The notes: generated from the letters alone by a model not told the origin. A DNA stretch of 64,000 bases from Streptomyces actinomycinicus (GCF_016741775.1 NZ_JAERRK010000006.1:186001-250000), one strand, 5' to 3'; numbered from the stretch's first letter, positions 9,739 to 19,155 are shown. Program-made: numbers and translations.

Positions 9739-11228
9739 CCCCGCCGGGCCGCCACGGTCCAGCCGCCGAGGACCAGCAGCAGCGCGGTCCCCGCGCCGAT
9801 CCCGCCGAACGCGACCAGCTTCATCACGAGGTCGTCCCCGCCCCCGGTGTCCCCGGTCAGCGCGGCCTGCCGGTCCCGCGGGGTGACCGTGAAGAGGCCC
9901 TCCGGGACGGGCCGGCCGGCGTATTGCGGCCCGGCGTGTGCCTGTCCGCCCACCCGGACGCGCAGGGTCACCCGGAACGGGCCCGCCCCGAAGCTGCCGG
10001 CCAGCCGCGTGCTGAGGTGCAGGACCAGGTAGTAGTCGCCGGCGAAGCGGACCGCGGAGACCGCGGCGGGCACGGCGTACCGGTTGGTGTACTCCACCGG
10101 CGGCAGCGGCTGGAGGGACGTGGGCCTCGGGGTGCCGGTGTAGCCGAGGGACGTGTCGTCGACGGAGCCGCGGACGGGGTTGTGGAGGGACAGGGTCAGG
10201 GCGCCGCCGACGTAGCCGTGGCCGGACGAGCCGCCGAGTTCGGCGGAAGCGTAGAGCTGCCGTCCCCACTCCAGCGGCACCTTGTAGAACTGCGTCTGCC
10301 CGGGAACGAGGCGGGTCCGCCACACCCCCTGGCCCAGCGGCCGTGCCGTGGCGAAGCCGCTGCCGCCCGTGCGGTCGGCAGGCCGGGCGGTGAGGGGCTG
10401 GGGGGTGGCGGAGTCCCATGCCCCGGCGGCGGCGGTGGGGCCGGTCCCCGCGCGGTCCGGTTCCGTGGCGGGGGCGATCTCCAGGTCCCAGGCGCCGCTC
10501 CGGGCCGCCGTACCGGAGCCTTCGGCGTCGAGGCGCTCGACGAGCAGGTAGTAGGTGCCCTCGCCCTGGCACAGCGCCTTGCCGGCCTCGCGCTCCGCCA
10601 GGGCCGTGACCGGGCGGGGGCTGAGCCCCGCGCCGAAGCGGGCGGAGGCGAAGGAGCAGGAGGAGCCGCGCGCGTCCCGGACCGAGACACGGATGCCGTC
10701 GGTGGCGGAGACGGTGGCGCCGGCCGGCGGTACCGCGGTGACGGGGACGTACGCCGTGTCCGTCGCGCGGAGGCGGAGACGGTAGAAGAGCTTGCCGTCG
10801 CCCGGGAGGGAACTCCGGTAGGTGTGGCCGGGGCCCAGCAGGGCGGCGCCCGCGGTGTCCCCGGCACCCGCGACGGTCCGGGCCCCGGGCGCGAAGTCGT
10901 ACGTCCCGGGACGCGCACCCGCGGCGACGGCCGGGCTCACGGCCGACAGGACGAGGACCGCACAGAACACCGGCACCAGGATCCGGCCGATACCGTGCCA
11001 CCGGACCGTACGCCCCGGCCCCCACAGGTGCCGCCGCCACGCCGTACGCCCCGGCCCCCGCACGTGCGCCACCCCCGCTCGTCGTCCGCGTCCCCGGTCC
11101 ACTCGTGCCGCCCCGGCAGCCGTCGGCGGACCGTGCCCATCCTGCCCCGGCCACCGCTGCGCCATCCGGGCAATGGCCACGGCCGTCCGAATCGCCCGGC
11201 ATCGCCCCCGCCGTGCCGCGCCGCCCAC
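9702..11228 (-). CDS. Secreted/membrane protein of unknown function, signal peptide and C-terminal anchor
   Basis: Up to 508 residues on the open frame, but the true start is probably well inside it, near 10,990-11,070. The signal sequence (GIGRILVPVFCAVLVL, ending SPAVAA) lies near residues 79-102 of the long frame, and the preceding Arg/Gly-rich stretch looks non-coding. The exported part has three beta-rich segments with TYRSSLPGDGKLFYRLRL, GEGTYYLLVERL and GDYYLVLHLS, like repeated pre-peptidase-type domains. A single membrane helix near the C-terminus (LVAFGGIGAGTALLLVLGGW) gives a type I topology. It is convergent with the kinase and overlaps it by 37 nt. Function unknown. Confidence 0.75.
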   Translation of the reverse strand: MGGAARRGRCRAIRTAVAIARMAQRWPGQDGHGPPTAAGAARVDRGRGRRAGVAHVRGPGRTAWRRHLWGPGRTVRWHGIGRILVPVFCAVLVLSAVSPAVAAGARPGTYDFAPGARTVAGAGDTAGAALLGPGHTYRSSLPGDGKLFYRLRLRATDTAYVPVTAVPPAGATVSATDGIRVSVRDARGSSCSFASARFGAGLSPRPVTALAEREAGKALCQGEGTYYLLVERLDAEGSGTAARSGAWDLEIAPATEPDRAGTGPTAAAGAWDSATPQPLTARPADRTGGSGFATARPLGQGVWRTRLVPGQTQFYKVPLEWGRQLYASAELGGSSGHGYVGGALTLSLHNPVRGSVDDTSLGYTGTPRPTSLQPLPPVEYTNRYAVPAAVSAVRFAGDYYLVLHLSTRLAGSFGAGPFRVTLRVRVGGQAHAGPQYAGRPVPEGLFTVTPRDRQAALTGDTGGGDDLVMKLVAFGGIGAGTALLLVLGGWTVAARRGQTRVSAQKPTA

Positions 11229-11286
11229 CGGACCGGCCTACCGCAGCCACCGGGGCCCCGCAACTCGGGACGGCGCCCGGCAACGC

Positions 11287-11315
11287 AAAACCCCGACCGC
11301 GAAGGCGGCCGGGGT
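11287..11315 (-). terminator. Intrinsic terminator downstream of DLW-39 gene
   Basis: On the minus strand the stem ACCCCGGCCGC / GCGGTCGGGGT with a short loop is followed by TTTTGCG, 23 nt after the DLW-39 stop codon. Confidence 0.75.
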
Positions 11316-11337
11316 CAGTTCAGATGGGTGTCGGGAT

Positions 11338-11466
11338 TCAGGAACCCGTGGGCACGGAGTCAGTCGCCTCCGTCCACAGGTCCTGCTCGGCGCGATCCGC
11401 CTGGATCTGGCGGTACACGAGGAGCCCGCCGATGGCGGCCAGTGCGACCAGGAGCAGCTTCTTCAC
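11338..11466 (-). CDS. DLW-39 family small membrane peptide
   Basis: 42 residues from the GTG at 11466. One N-terminal hydrophobic helix (KKLLLVALAAIGGLLVY) is followed by a short charged tail containing the family signature DLW (AEQDLWTEATD). This matches the DLW-39 family of about 40-residue actinobacterial membrane peptides of unknown function. Longer in-frame starts exist, but the extra N-terminus is Arg-rich and unlike the family. A terminator follows immediately, so it is probably a single-gene transcript. Confidence 0.85.
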   Translation of the reverse strand: MKKLLLVALAAIGGLLVYRQIQADRAEQDLWTEATDSVPTGS

Positions 11467-11814
11467 CGCGCGACCTCGTCTTTCCTTGACGTAGGGGACC
11501 TCTGGCGCCCGACTATACACACCGGCCGATATCGATCGGTGACCTGCGTCGGGGCCCAACTCCCGCCCCCCTCAGCGCATTAGGCCAGGTCGGAGACGGT
11601 TCCGGCCGGAGGGTGACCACACCCGTACACAGGGTTACTTTGCTCCCCCTTCGCTCCCCCTCAGCGTGATTTGCGGGTTTTCAGCCGTCTTGCGGCCATA
11701 CGGGTGGTGTTCATCTGAACATCCACGCGCCACCGGCGTAGATCCCCCACTTCGCGATCCGCATACACATCATGAGCAAAGTACGCAAATCGCCCAACCC
11801 GAAAGTGAGGGGCC

Positions 11815-12165
11815 ATGACCCAGAACAAGGTCATGAAGCTGTGGACCGCCATCGTCACCGCCTTCCTCGCGCTGTGCACGGCGCTCGGACTCGTCGCCGC
11901 CGCCACCGCGCCCGCCGCCGCGGCCGGACCGCTGACCGAGAGCCCCCGCACCGGCACCGGCACCGCCACAGCCCAGCGGACGGCCCCGACGATCCCGGCG
12001 AACCACTGGATCTGGTCCCATGGCAGGGCCCTGCCCCCCACGATGAAGCAGCGGATCGGGGCGGAGGCCCACGGTAAGTCCCCGAGCTGCCGCCACCGTC
12101 CCCGCACCGAGGGTCAGACCGAGAACAGCTCCCCCGATCACGGCTCGGAACTCCTCGACTGCTGA
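11815..12165 (+). CDS. Small secreted protein, possibly DUF6344
   Basis: 116 residues, ATG at 11815 behind GTGAGGGGCC. Lys-containing start MTQNKVMKLW, a hydrophobic core (AIVTAFLALCTALGLVAAATA) and APAAAA give a clear signal peptide of about 40 residues. The mature part is about 75 residues, Thr/Pro-rich, with NHWIWSHGRALPPTMKQRI and Cys residues near SCRH and at the very last position (LLDC). It resembles a conserved Streptomyces exported protein that I believe is catalogued as DUF6344, but I am not certain. A hairpin terminator follows at 12237. Confidence 0.7.
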   Translation: MTQNKVMKLWTAIVTAFLALCTALGLVAAATAPAAAAGPLTESPRTGTGTATAQRTAPTIPANHWIWSHGRALPPTMKQRIGAEAHGKSPSCRHRPRTEGQTENSSPDHGSELLDC

Positions 12166-12236
12166 TTCCTCCCCCACCGCAGTACCGCAACGTCTCGACA
12201 CCAAGGCGACTTGCGTACGCACCAGTCGACACGGAA

Positions 12237-12267
12237 AGACCCCCGGCCGGGCACCGGCCGGGGGTCT
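12237..12267. terminator. Hairpin terminator between secreted protein and GT2 genes
   Basis: Perfect 12-bp stem (AGACCCCCGGCC / GGCCGGGGGTCT) with a 7-nt loop. It separates the two genes, so the glycosyltransferase start must lie downstream of it. Confidence 0.8.
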
Positions 12268-12345
12268 CGCGCTGTTGCGGGACACCTCGTAGGCCATGCT
12301 GGGCGGCCAGAAGTCCTCCGCCCCGGAAAGGTGGTGAGTGCTGCC

Positions 12346-13119
12346 GTGAGCCGGCGCATCACCGTTGTCACCGCTGTCCACGGCCCGTCCGCCCGGTTCC
12401 TGCCGGAGGCGTACGCGTCCCTGTGCGCGCAGCGGCTCCCCGCGGGGTGGGAATGGCAGTGGGTCGTGCAGGAGGACGGCAGCACGGACCGGGTCCGGCC
12501 GCACGTGCCGGACGACGCGCGCGTGTCGTTCCGTCAGGGACGCGCGGGCGGGCCCGCAGTCGCCCGGACGATCGCGCTGGCCCGTGCCGAGGGCGAGTAC
12601 GTCAAAGTGCTGGACGCCGACGACCAGCTCATGCCGGGCGCGCTGGCCCGGGACATCGCCGTGCTGGAGGCGGAGCCCGGCGTCGGCTGGACGACCTCAC
12701 GCGTCCTCGACCTGCTGCCCGACGGCTCAACGGCCGGCTTCCCCGGCGACCCGGACGACGGCCCGCTCGAACGCGGCACCGTCCTCGACCACTGGAAGCG
12801 GAACGACTTCCGGGCACCGGTGCATCCGGCGACGCTCTGCGTCCGCCGGGAACTGCTCACCGTTCTGGGCGGCTGGATGGCGCTGCCGGCCTCCGAGGAC
12901 ACCGGTCTGCTGCTGGCGCTGGACGCGGTGAGCCGCGGCTGGTTCTCGGCGCGGACCGGCCTGCTGTACCGCAAGTGGGAGGGACAGCTCACGGGCCGGG
13001 CGGCCCACGTCGACCCCGCCGAGCGGGCGGCCAGGTCGGCGGTCGCCGAGGCCCGGGCCCACGCGCTGGCCGGCTTCGGCTGGAGCTACCCGCCGCCCAC
13101 CGCCACCCCGGCCCCCTGA
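12346..13119 (+). CDS. Family 2 glycosyltransferase
   Basis: 257 residues from the GTG at 12346, chosen because GGTGGTGAG lies seven bases upstream and a terminator occupies 12237-12267. A GTG at 12334 is possible. The GT-A fold opens with ITVVTAVHGPSARFLPEA and continues with the nucleotide-sugar motif QEDGSTD and the DXD-type metal motif LDADDQ (Asp90, Asp92). The later acidic stretch ASEDTGLLL may supply the catalytic base. It has no membrane helix, so it is probably cytosolic. The acceptor is unknown. The next gene is convergent. Confidence 0.88.
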   Translation: MSRRITVVTAVHGPSARFLPEAYASLCAQRLPAGWEWQWVVQEDGSTDRVRPHVPDDARVSFRQGRAGGPAVARTIALARAEGEYVKVLDADDQLMPGALARDIAVLEAEPGVGWTTSRVLDLLPDGSTAGFPGDPDDGPLERGTVLDHWKRNDFRAPVHPATLCVRRELLTVLGGWMALPASEDTGLLLALDAVSRGWFSARTGLLYRKWEGQLTGRAAHVDPAERAARSAVAEARAHALAGFGWSYPPPTATPAP

Positions 13120-13222
13120 GGAAGCGAACGGCTCACGGCTCAGGACCGCGCAACCACGCTCCCGGCTCCCGGTTCACGCCTCAGGGCAACACCGGCTCAG
13201 GGCCCCGCCACCGCCGCCCCGG

Positions 13223-13705
13223 CTACCGCCTTCCGGCCGCGATGGAGAGCCAGTGGGCGACCCGGCGGACCGTGGGCTCGTCGAGCCGGTCGGTCAGGGT
13301 CCGCACCGCCTCGCCGTCCTCGTCGCTCAGTTCGTACAGGCCGGCCTTGCTCAGACCGGCCATGAGCACTTGGTGCCGACGGTCCGTCATGCGCTCCGCG
13401 AGCCGCTCCGGTTCGGCCGCACCGGGAGCGAGCTGCTCCGCCGCGGCGGCCGGAGCCTTGGGTGTCGGGGTGTCGAAGAGGTGCCAGTCGCCGTCCCGGG
13501 GCCCCCAGAGCGCGACCGTCACCTCGTCCCCGCGCGCCCTCAGGGTCTGGGTCATGTCCCCGACGGCGTACAGCACCGGGGCCCGGTACGGGGACTCCGC
13601 GCCCACCGTCCAGGTGTCCCGGTCGGGCCGGTGGAACATCGCGACCCACCGCGGTTCGCCGGACGGTCGCGGACACCGGGGACGCTGCTTCTGCATGGCA
13701 CTCAC
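13223..13705 (-). CDS. Conserved hypothetical protein
   Basis: 160 residues from the ATG at 13705 (a second ATG at 13696), soluble, without signal or membrane segment. Recognisable stretches are PRWVAMFHRPDRDTWTVG and VTVALWGPRDGDWHLF near the N-terminus and a helical C-terminal part (TDRRHQVLMAGLSKAGL, VRRVAHWLSIAAG). No family or motif was recognised. It is convergent with the glycosyltransferase and divergent from the Ala-rich protein gene. Confidence 0.7.
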   Translation of the reverse strand: MSAMQKQRPRCPRPSGEPRWVAMFHRPDRDTWTVGAESPYRAPVLYAVGDMTQTLRARGDEVTVALWGPRDGDWHLFDTPTPKAPAAAAEQLAPGAAEPERLAERMTDRRHQVLMAGLSKAGLYELSDEDGEAVRTLTDRLDEPTVRRVAHWLSIAAGRR

Positions 13706-13875
13706 CCCTTCACAAACGGCGACCCGACCATATCTGACGGTCAGTCAGCTTTCCAGTCCGTCCCGGCCGGCTCCTCAGGCCTTCCGCGCCCCGGCGATTC
13801 CCGAGCGCTTCTGGTCTCTTCACGGGCGCCGTGGCACCCTGCCGGCGGTGTCGTCCAGGCAGACGGAGGCCGGAG

Positions 13876-14436
13876 ATGAGCGCACGGGAACCCACGGCGA
13901 CCGGAACGGGCCCGAAGGCGGAGGCGGACGCGGGGGCGGAGGCGGACGCGGGGGCGGAGGCGGACGCGGAACGGCGGGCACAGGCACTGCGCCGGGCCCA
14001 CGGCGCCCGTGCCCGCAGCGCCTACGACCGGGCGGTCGCCGCATGCCGGTACGCCGGTGTCGGCCAGGACGCGGCCGAGATCGTGCCGACGGACCCGGTC
14101 GGCCGGGCCGCCAACGCGCTGCGGCTGTCGGCCGGCTCGCTGGCCGCCCTGGCCGAGGGCGCGCCGGACCCCGCGGCGGACGCCCGCTGCGCCCGCAACA
14201 CCGCCGCCACCGCCGCGCTCGCCGCCCAGCTGGCCGCCGCCCGGGACGGCGGCCCGGACGCGACGCCCGTCGCCACCGCGGCGACGGCCCTGCGGGCGGC
14301 ACTGTCGGCGTCCCGGGCCGCCGCGGCAGCGGCCGGCGGCCCGGCCCAAGGGCGGGACGCGTCGCTGAACGCCGCCGCCGAGAAGGCGGAGCGGCAGGCC
14401 GTCACCGCGGCCCGGGATGCGGGCTGGCTCGGCTGA
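13876..14436 (+). CDS. Ala-rich hypothetical protein
   Basis: 186 residues from the ATG at 13876, with GGAGG seven bases upstream. Residues about 16-31 are a tandem AEADAG repeat encoded by three near-identical 18-nt units (GGCGGACGCGGGGGCGGA). The rest is alanine-dominated and predicted all-helical, with ARSAYDRAVAACRYAGV and TDPVGRAANALRLSAGSLAALA. No membrane segment or known motif is present. Composition makes distant similarity unreliable. It may be a lineage-specific protein; codon use fits a real gene. Confidence 0.6.
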   Translation: MSAREPTATGTGPKAEADAGAEADAGAEADAERRAQALRRAHGARARSAYDRAVAACRYAGVGQDAAEIVPTDPVGRAANALRLSAGSLAALAEGAPDPAADARCARNTAATAALAAQLAAARDGGPDATPVATAATALRAALSASRAAAAAAGGPAQGRDASLNAAAEKAERQAVTAARDAGWLG

Positions 14437-15018
14437 GGGCGGCGACGGAAACGACGACCGTCCGCCACCACCCACCGCAGACGGGCCGGCTCGGACCGTG
14501 GACCGTCTCCGTACGAGCGCGAACGCGGCGGCGGCGAGAGTCCGGCGACGGAAACGACGACCGTCCCCGCCACCCAGTGGAGGCGGGCCGGCTCGGCCTG
14601 GGCCGGCTGCGGAGGCCGGGGGTCCCTGCCCGCCCGGCACCGGTCCCTCCCCTCGTGGGGACCGGTGCCGAACGGTGCAGGGTGTCAGCCCGTGTCGCTA
14701 CGGCGTGCGGCGCGGACTGAAGTCGGGAGCCGGTGCGCTGGTGTGCGCGGGCTCGCTGTGCGGTGCGGTCGGCGCTCTCTGCCGGCGGCGGAGATTGACC
14801 GAGAACGATCGACGGCATCGGCTGTCTCTCCGGACACTGTGCCGGTGGCCTGTCCGGACGTTTCGTGATGGGTCGGCTACCGGGTTCGGATCCTGCCACC
14901 TGTTCCGGCCGCCGAGGAGGTTCCGGTCTACGGATCCAACCTTCTTCGCAGGTCAGGCGTATAGGGTGGGTTTTCCGGTCCGGACGTCCAGCTACGGGGG
15001 AAGTAAAGGGGTGGGGCC
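14437..15018. other. 582-nt gap with a direct repeat; leader of the STAND-WD40 gene
   Basis: No convincing gene. A direct repeat has copies at about 14448-14493 and 14542-14604, sharing GGCGACGGAAACGACGACCG and later CGGGCCGGCTCGG. Further on, CAGGTCAGGCG then TATAGGGT at about 14950-14967 is a possible -10 element for the downstream TTG-start gene, but no good -35 is seen. Confidence 0.5.
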
Positions 15019-18000
15019 TTGAGTTCCGACTCAGGGGCACGCACAGCTTTCGCCGAACGCCTCGCGCTGCTGTACAAGGAGGCCGGAAACCCTCCCCTCA
15101 AGACGGTGGCCGAGGCGGTCGTACGACTGCAGCGGGTCGACGAGCGCGGCCGGCCCGTGCGGGTGTCCGCGCAACGGATCAGCGACTGGCGCCGGGCCCG
15201 GAACGTACCGGCCCAGTTCACCGCCCTCGCCGCGGTCCTGCAGATCCTGATACCGGAGGCGCGCCGGCTGCGCCCCGCGCCGGTCTCCACGGGGCTGTAC
15301 GACCTCGCGCACTGGCAGCGGCTGTGGGAGCGCGCGCTGGCCGACCCGGCCGGCGACCGGCCCGCGCCGCCCGCCGAGGACGACCAGCGGCCACCGGCCC
15401 GGGCCGAGCCCGTCGCCGGAGGCGTCTGCCCCTACCGGGGCCTCGCGCCGTACCGGCAGGAGGACGCGCGCTGGTTCTTCGGCCGGGAGCGCAGCACCAA
15501 GGCGCTCGTCGCCCAACTGCGCGCGGCCGAGCACGCGGGCGGGCTGGTGATGCTCGTCGGCGCCTCCGGAGCCGGCAAGTCGTCCCTCCTCAACGCCGGA
15601 CTGGTGACCGCGATACGCGAAGGCGCCCTGGGCACCGGCCGCGAGCACGCGACGGCCGACCGCACGGTGCCGGCCCACGCGTCCACCGCCGCACCGTCCC
15701 CGCCGGCCGCTCCGGCCCGGTCCGCGGGGACGGCCCCGCCCCGGGACTCGCCGCGCGACCCCGTCCTGCACCTGGTCCCGGGCGCCGATCCGCTGGCCGA
15801 GCTGATCCGCGGCATCCCGGACCTCGGCCCCGTCGCCGCCGACGCCCGCAAGGCCGAGCAGGAGGCGACGGACGATCCGGCGGCGCCCGGCTCGGACGCC
15901 CCGCACCTCGCCCGGGCCGCCCACGAGGCGGTCACCGCCTGGGCGCGCCGCGAGCTGCCCGGGGACACCCGGCCGGTCGTCATCGTGGACCAGTTCGAAG
16001 AGGCGTTCACTCTCTGCGCCGACGAGGTCGACCGGCGCACCTTCATCCAGCTGCTGCACGCCGCCTGCACCCCGCCCGCCGGCCTCGGCGAGCCCGCGCC
16101 GGTCCTCGTCGTGCTCGGCATCCGCGCCGACTTCTACGAGCAGTGCCTCGGCTACCCCGAACTCGCCGACGCCCTCCAGCACCGCCACATGGTGCTCGGC
16201 CCGCTGACCAGCACCGAGCTGCGCGAGGCGGTGACCGGTCCGGCCAAGGCCGTCGGACTGGAGCTGGAACCCGGCCTCGCCGAGCTGATCGTGCGCGAGG
16301 TGAGCGCCGACGGCCCGCGCGGGGCGCACGACGCGGGTGTGCTCCCGCTGCTGTCGCACGCCCTGCTCGCCACCTGGCAGCGCCGGAAAGCCGGACGGCT
16401 GACGCTGGCCGGCTACCGCGCCTCCGGCGGCATCCAGGGCGCGGTGGCCGCGACCGCCGAGCGTGCCTGGTCCGGCCTGGACCCGGCGGCCCGCACCGCC
16501 GCCCGGCTGCTCCTGCTGCGCCTGGTCCGGCTCGGCGAGGACACCCAGACCACCCGGCGGCGCGGCACCCGGCGGCAACTGGCGGAGGAGTCGGCGGACC
16601 CGGGCAAGACGGAGGAGTCCCTCGAGGCGCTGGTCCAGGCCCGGCTCGTGACGCTGGACGCGGAGACCGTGGAGATCACCCACGAGGCGCTGCTGCACGC
16701 CTGGCCCCGGCTGCGGCACTGGATCGACGAGGGCCGCGGCGACCACCTGGTGCGCCAGCGGCTCGAAGAGGACAGCCGGGCCTGGGAGAGCACGAACCGG
16801 GACAACTCACTGCTGTACCGCGGCACCCGGCTGGAGAAGACCCGCAACTGGGCCCGGGAGGCCGGGCACCGGCACCTGACCCGCAGCGCGGTGGAGTTCC
16901 TGGCCGCCTCGACCCGGCTGCGCCGCCGCACGGTGTGGCTGGGCCGGTCCGCGGTGGCGGCCCTGGTGCTGCTGGCCCTGCTCGCGGCCGGTACCGCGGT
17001 GATCGCCTGGAAGCAGCGCGACGACGCCGTGTTCGAGCAGGTCCTCGCCGAGGCCGACCGGGTGCAGCACACGGACCCGTCGCTGGCCGCCCAGCTGGAC
17101 CTGGTCGCCCACCGGCTGCGCCCCGGTGACGAGGGCGCGTACAGCAGGTTGCTGTCGATCGTGAACGCGCCGCTGGCCACCCGTCTGTCCGGTCACACCG
17201 GCGCCGTCTACCTCACCTCCTTCAGTTCCGACGGCAGAACCCTGGCCACGGCCGGCTACGACCGCACGGTCCGGCTGTGGAACGTGGCCGACCCACACCG
17301 CCCGGCCGCGCTCGGCAAACCCCTCCTCGGGCACGGCAGCTGGGTGAGCAGCGCGGTCTTCGGACCGGACGGGCGGACCCTGGCCACGGCCGGCGACGAC
17401 GGGACGATCCGGCTGTGGGACGTCACCGACCGCGCGCACCCGGTACCGCTCGGCAGACCGCTCGACGCCCACCAGGGCACGATCTACCTGGTCGCGTTCA
17501 GTCCGGACGGCCGCACCCTGGCCTCGGCCGGCGAGGACCGCACCGTGCGCCTGTGGGACATGAGCGACCGGAGCCGGCCCACCGAGCGGTCCGCGCTGCG
17601 GGGCCACGACGCCGCGGTGCGGTGCGTGGCGTTCAGCCCGGACGGGCGGACGCTCGCCACGGGCGGCGACGACAGCACGATCCGGCTGTGGCGCACGGCG
17701 GGCCCCGGCCGGTCCGAGCCGGTCAAGGTGCTGCGCGGGCACACGGACCTGGTGCACTCGGTGGCCTTCAGTCCTGACGGCCGCACCCTGGCCAGCGGCA
17801 GCGCGGACGACACCATCCGGCTGTGGGACGTCACCGACCCCCGGCGCGCGGACACGATCGGCTCGCCGCTGACCGGCCACACCGGTCCGGTCTGGTCGGT
17901 GGCGTTCAGCCCGGACGGGGGCCGGCTGGCCGCGGCGAGCGCGGACAGCACGGCGAGCCTGTGGAACGTCACCGATCCGGCGTCCCCGTCCCAGGTCGGC

Positions 18001-19155
18001 GAGCCGCTCGCGGGCGGCAGCGGCGAGATGTACGCGCTGGGCTTCAGCCCCGACGGCCGCACCCTCGCCACCGGCAGCGGGGACAGCAAGGTGCGCCTGT
18101 GGTCGGTCCCGACCTCGGACATGATCGGCCGGAACGGAGCTTTCCGTCCGGACGGGCGGGTCCTGGCCACGGCCGCCCGGGACGGCAGACTGCGGCTGTG
18201 GAACGTGGCGCGGCCCGACCGCCCCGTGCAACTGGGCAAACCGTTCATGCGGGCGGACGGCGACCAGCGTTCCCTGGTGTTCTCCCCCGACGGCCGCACC
18301 CTCGCGGTCCTCACGGGGGCGAAGACCGTGCACCTGTGGAACGTCTCCGACCCGGCCCGCCCGGTCGCCGCCGGGCAGCCGCTCCGCCTGCGCACCCGCT
18401 TCATGGGCCCCGACGCGCTGGCCTACAGTCCGGACGGCCGCACCCTGGCCACCGCCTACGACGACCGCACCGTCCAGCTGTGGAACGTCACCGACCCCGG
18501 GCACGCCGTCCCCCTGGGCGAACCGCTCACCGGCCACCGGGGCTTCATCGACTCCCTCGCCTTCAGCCCGGACGGCCACACCCTGGCCAGCGGCAGCGCG
18601 GACAGCACCGTCCGGCTGTGGAACGTCACCGACCCCGCCCGCGCCGGCGCCATCGGGGGACCGCTGACCAGGCACTCGGGCCCCGTCAACGCGCTCGCCT
18701 TCAGCCCGGACGGCCACACCCTGGCCAGCGGCAGCGACGACGACACCGTACGGCTGTGGAACGTCACCGACCCGGCCTCGACGACCCCGCTGGGCGAACC
18801 GCTCACCGGCCACACCGAGGCGGTCACCTCACTGACCTTCGGCGCCGACGGGCACATTCTGGCCAGTGGAGGCAACGACAACACCGTCCGCCTGTGGAAG
18901 GTCACCGACCCCTCCCGGGCGACGCCGGTCGGCCAGTCGATGAGCCCGAACGCGAAGATCGGCAGCTTTCTGTCCTTCAGCCCCAACAGCCATGTCCTGG
19001 GCGTCTCCAGCGGCGCCGACACGGTCCGCCTGTGGAGCCTGGACGCCGACGCGGCGATCCGCCACATCTGCGCGGTCACCCGCGGTGTCCTGACCCCCGA
19101 GCGGTGGCACGAGTACCTTCCCCGGCTCTCGTACGACCCTCCGTGTAGTCGATGA
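15019..19155 (+). CDS. HTH - STAND NTPase - transmembrane - WD40 (14 repeats) protein
   Basis: 1378 residues from a TTG start at 15019 behind AAAGGGGTGGGG. Residues 1-90 are an HTH-like domain (VSAQRISDWRRARNVPAQF). Then YRGLAPYRQEDARWFFGRE opens an nSTAND1 NTPase with Walker A GASGAGKS (181-188) and Walker B VVIVDQFEE (320-328). One membrane helix lies at about 640-665 (AVAALVLLALLAAGTAVIAW). The C-terminal half has 14 WD40 repeats of the form AFSPDGRTLASGSxDxTVRLWxVTDP, enough for two seven-bladed propellers. STAND proteins are signalling switches that oligomerise on ATP when their repeat sensor is engaged. The membrane helix between switch and sensor could put the propellers outside the cell. 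The ligand and output are unknown. Confidence 0.92.
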   Translation: MSSDSGARTAFAERLALLYKEAGNPPLKTVAEAVVRLQRVDERGRPVRVSAQRISDWRRARNVPAQFTALAAVLQILIPEARRLRPAPVSTGLYDLAHWQRLWERALADPAGDRPAPPAEDDQRPPARAEPVAGGVCPYRGLAPYRQEDARWFFGRERSTKALVAQLRAAEHAGGLVMLVGASGAGKSSLLNAGLVTAIREGALGTGREHATADRTVPAHASTAAPSPPAAPARSAGTAPPRDSPRDPVLHLVPGADPLAELIRGIPDLGPVAADARKAEQEATDDPAAPGSDAPHLARAAHEAVTAWARRELPGDTRPVVIVDQFEEAFTLCADEVDRRTFIQLLHAACTPPAGLGEPAPVLVVLGIRADFYEQCLGYPELADALQHRHMVLGPLTSTELREAVTGPAKAVGLELEPGLAELIVREVSADGPRGAHDAGVLPLLSHALLATWQRRKAGRLTLAGYRASGGIQGAVAATAERAWSGLDPAARTAARLLLLRLVRLGEDTQTTRRRGTRRQLAEESADPGKTEESLEALVQARLVTLDAETVEITHEALLHAWPRLRHWIDEGRGDHLVRQRLEEDSRAWESTNRDNSLLYRGTRLEKTRNWAREAGHRHLTRSAVEFLAASTRLRRRTVWLGRSAVAALVLLALLAAGTAVIAWKQRDDAVFEQVLAEADRVQHTDPSLAAQLDLVAHRLRPGDEGAYSRLLSIVNAPLATRLSGHTGAVYLTSFSSDGRTLATAGYDRTVRLWNVADPHRPAALGKPLLGHGSWVSSAVFGPDGRTLATAGDDGTIRLWDVTDRAHPVPLGRPLDAHQGTIYLVAFSPDGRTLASAGEDRTVRLWDMSDRSRPTERSALRGHDAAVRCVAFSPDGRTLATGGDDSTIRLWRTAGPGRSEPVKVLRGHTDLVHSVAFSPDGRTLASGSADDTIRLWDVTDPRRADTIGSPLTGHTGPVWSVAFSPDGGRLAAASADSTASLWNVTDPASPSQVGEPLAGGSGEMYALGFSPDGRTLATGSGDSKVRLWSVPTSDMIGRNGAFRPDGRVLATAARDGRLRLWNVARPDRPVQLGKPFMRADGDQRSLVFSPDGRTLAVLTGAKTVHLWNVSDPARPVAAGQPLRLRTRFMGPDALAYSPDGRTLATAYDDRTVQLWNVTDPGHAVPLGEPLTGHRGFIDSLAFSPDGHTLASGSADSTVRLWNVTDPARAGAIGGPLTRHSGPVNALAFSPDGHTLASGSDDDTVRLWNVTDPASTTPLGEPLTGHTEAVTSLTFGADGHILASGGNDNTVRLWKVTDPSRATPVGQSMSPNAKIGSFLSFSPNSHVLGVSSGADTVRLWSLDADAAIRHICAVTRGVLTPERWHEYLPRLSYDPPCSR

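Noticed and set aside
9097..11283. 728-codon minus-strand frame across the kinase tail and membrane protein
   Set aside because: Arg/Gly/Pro-rich translation of an overlapping frame; the real minus-strand gene is 9702-11228.
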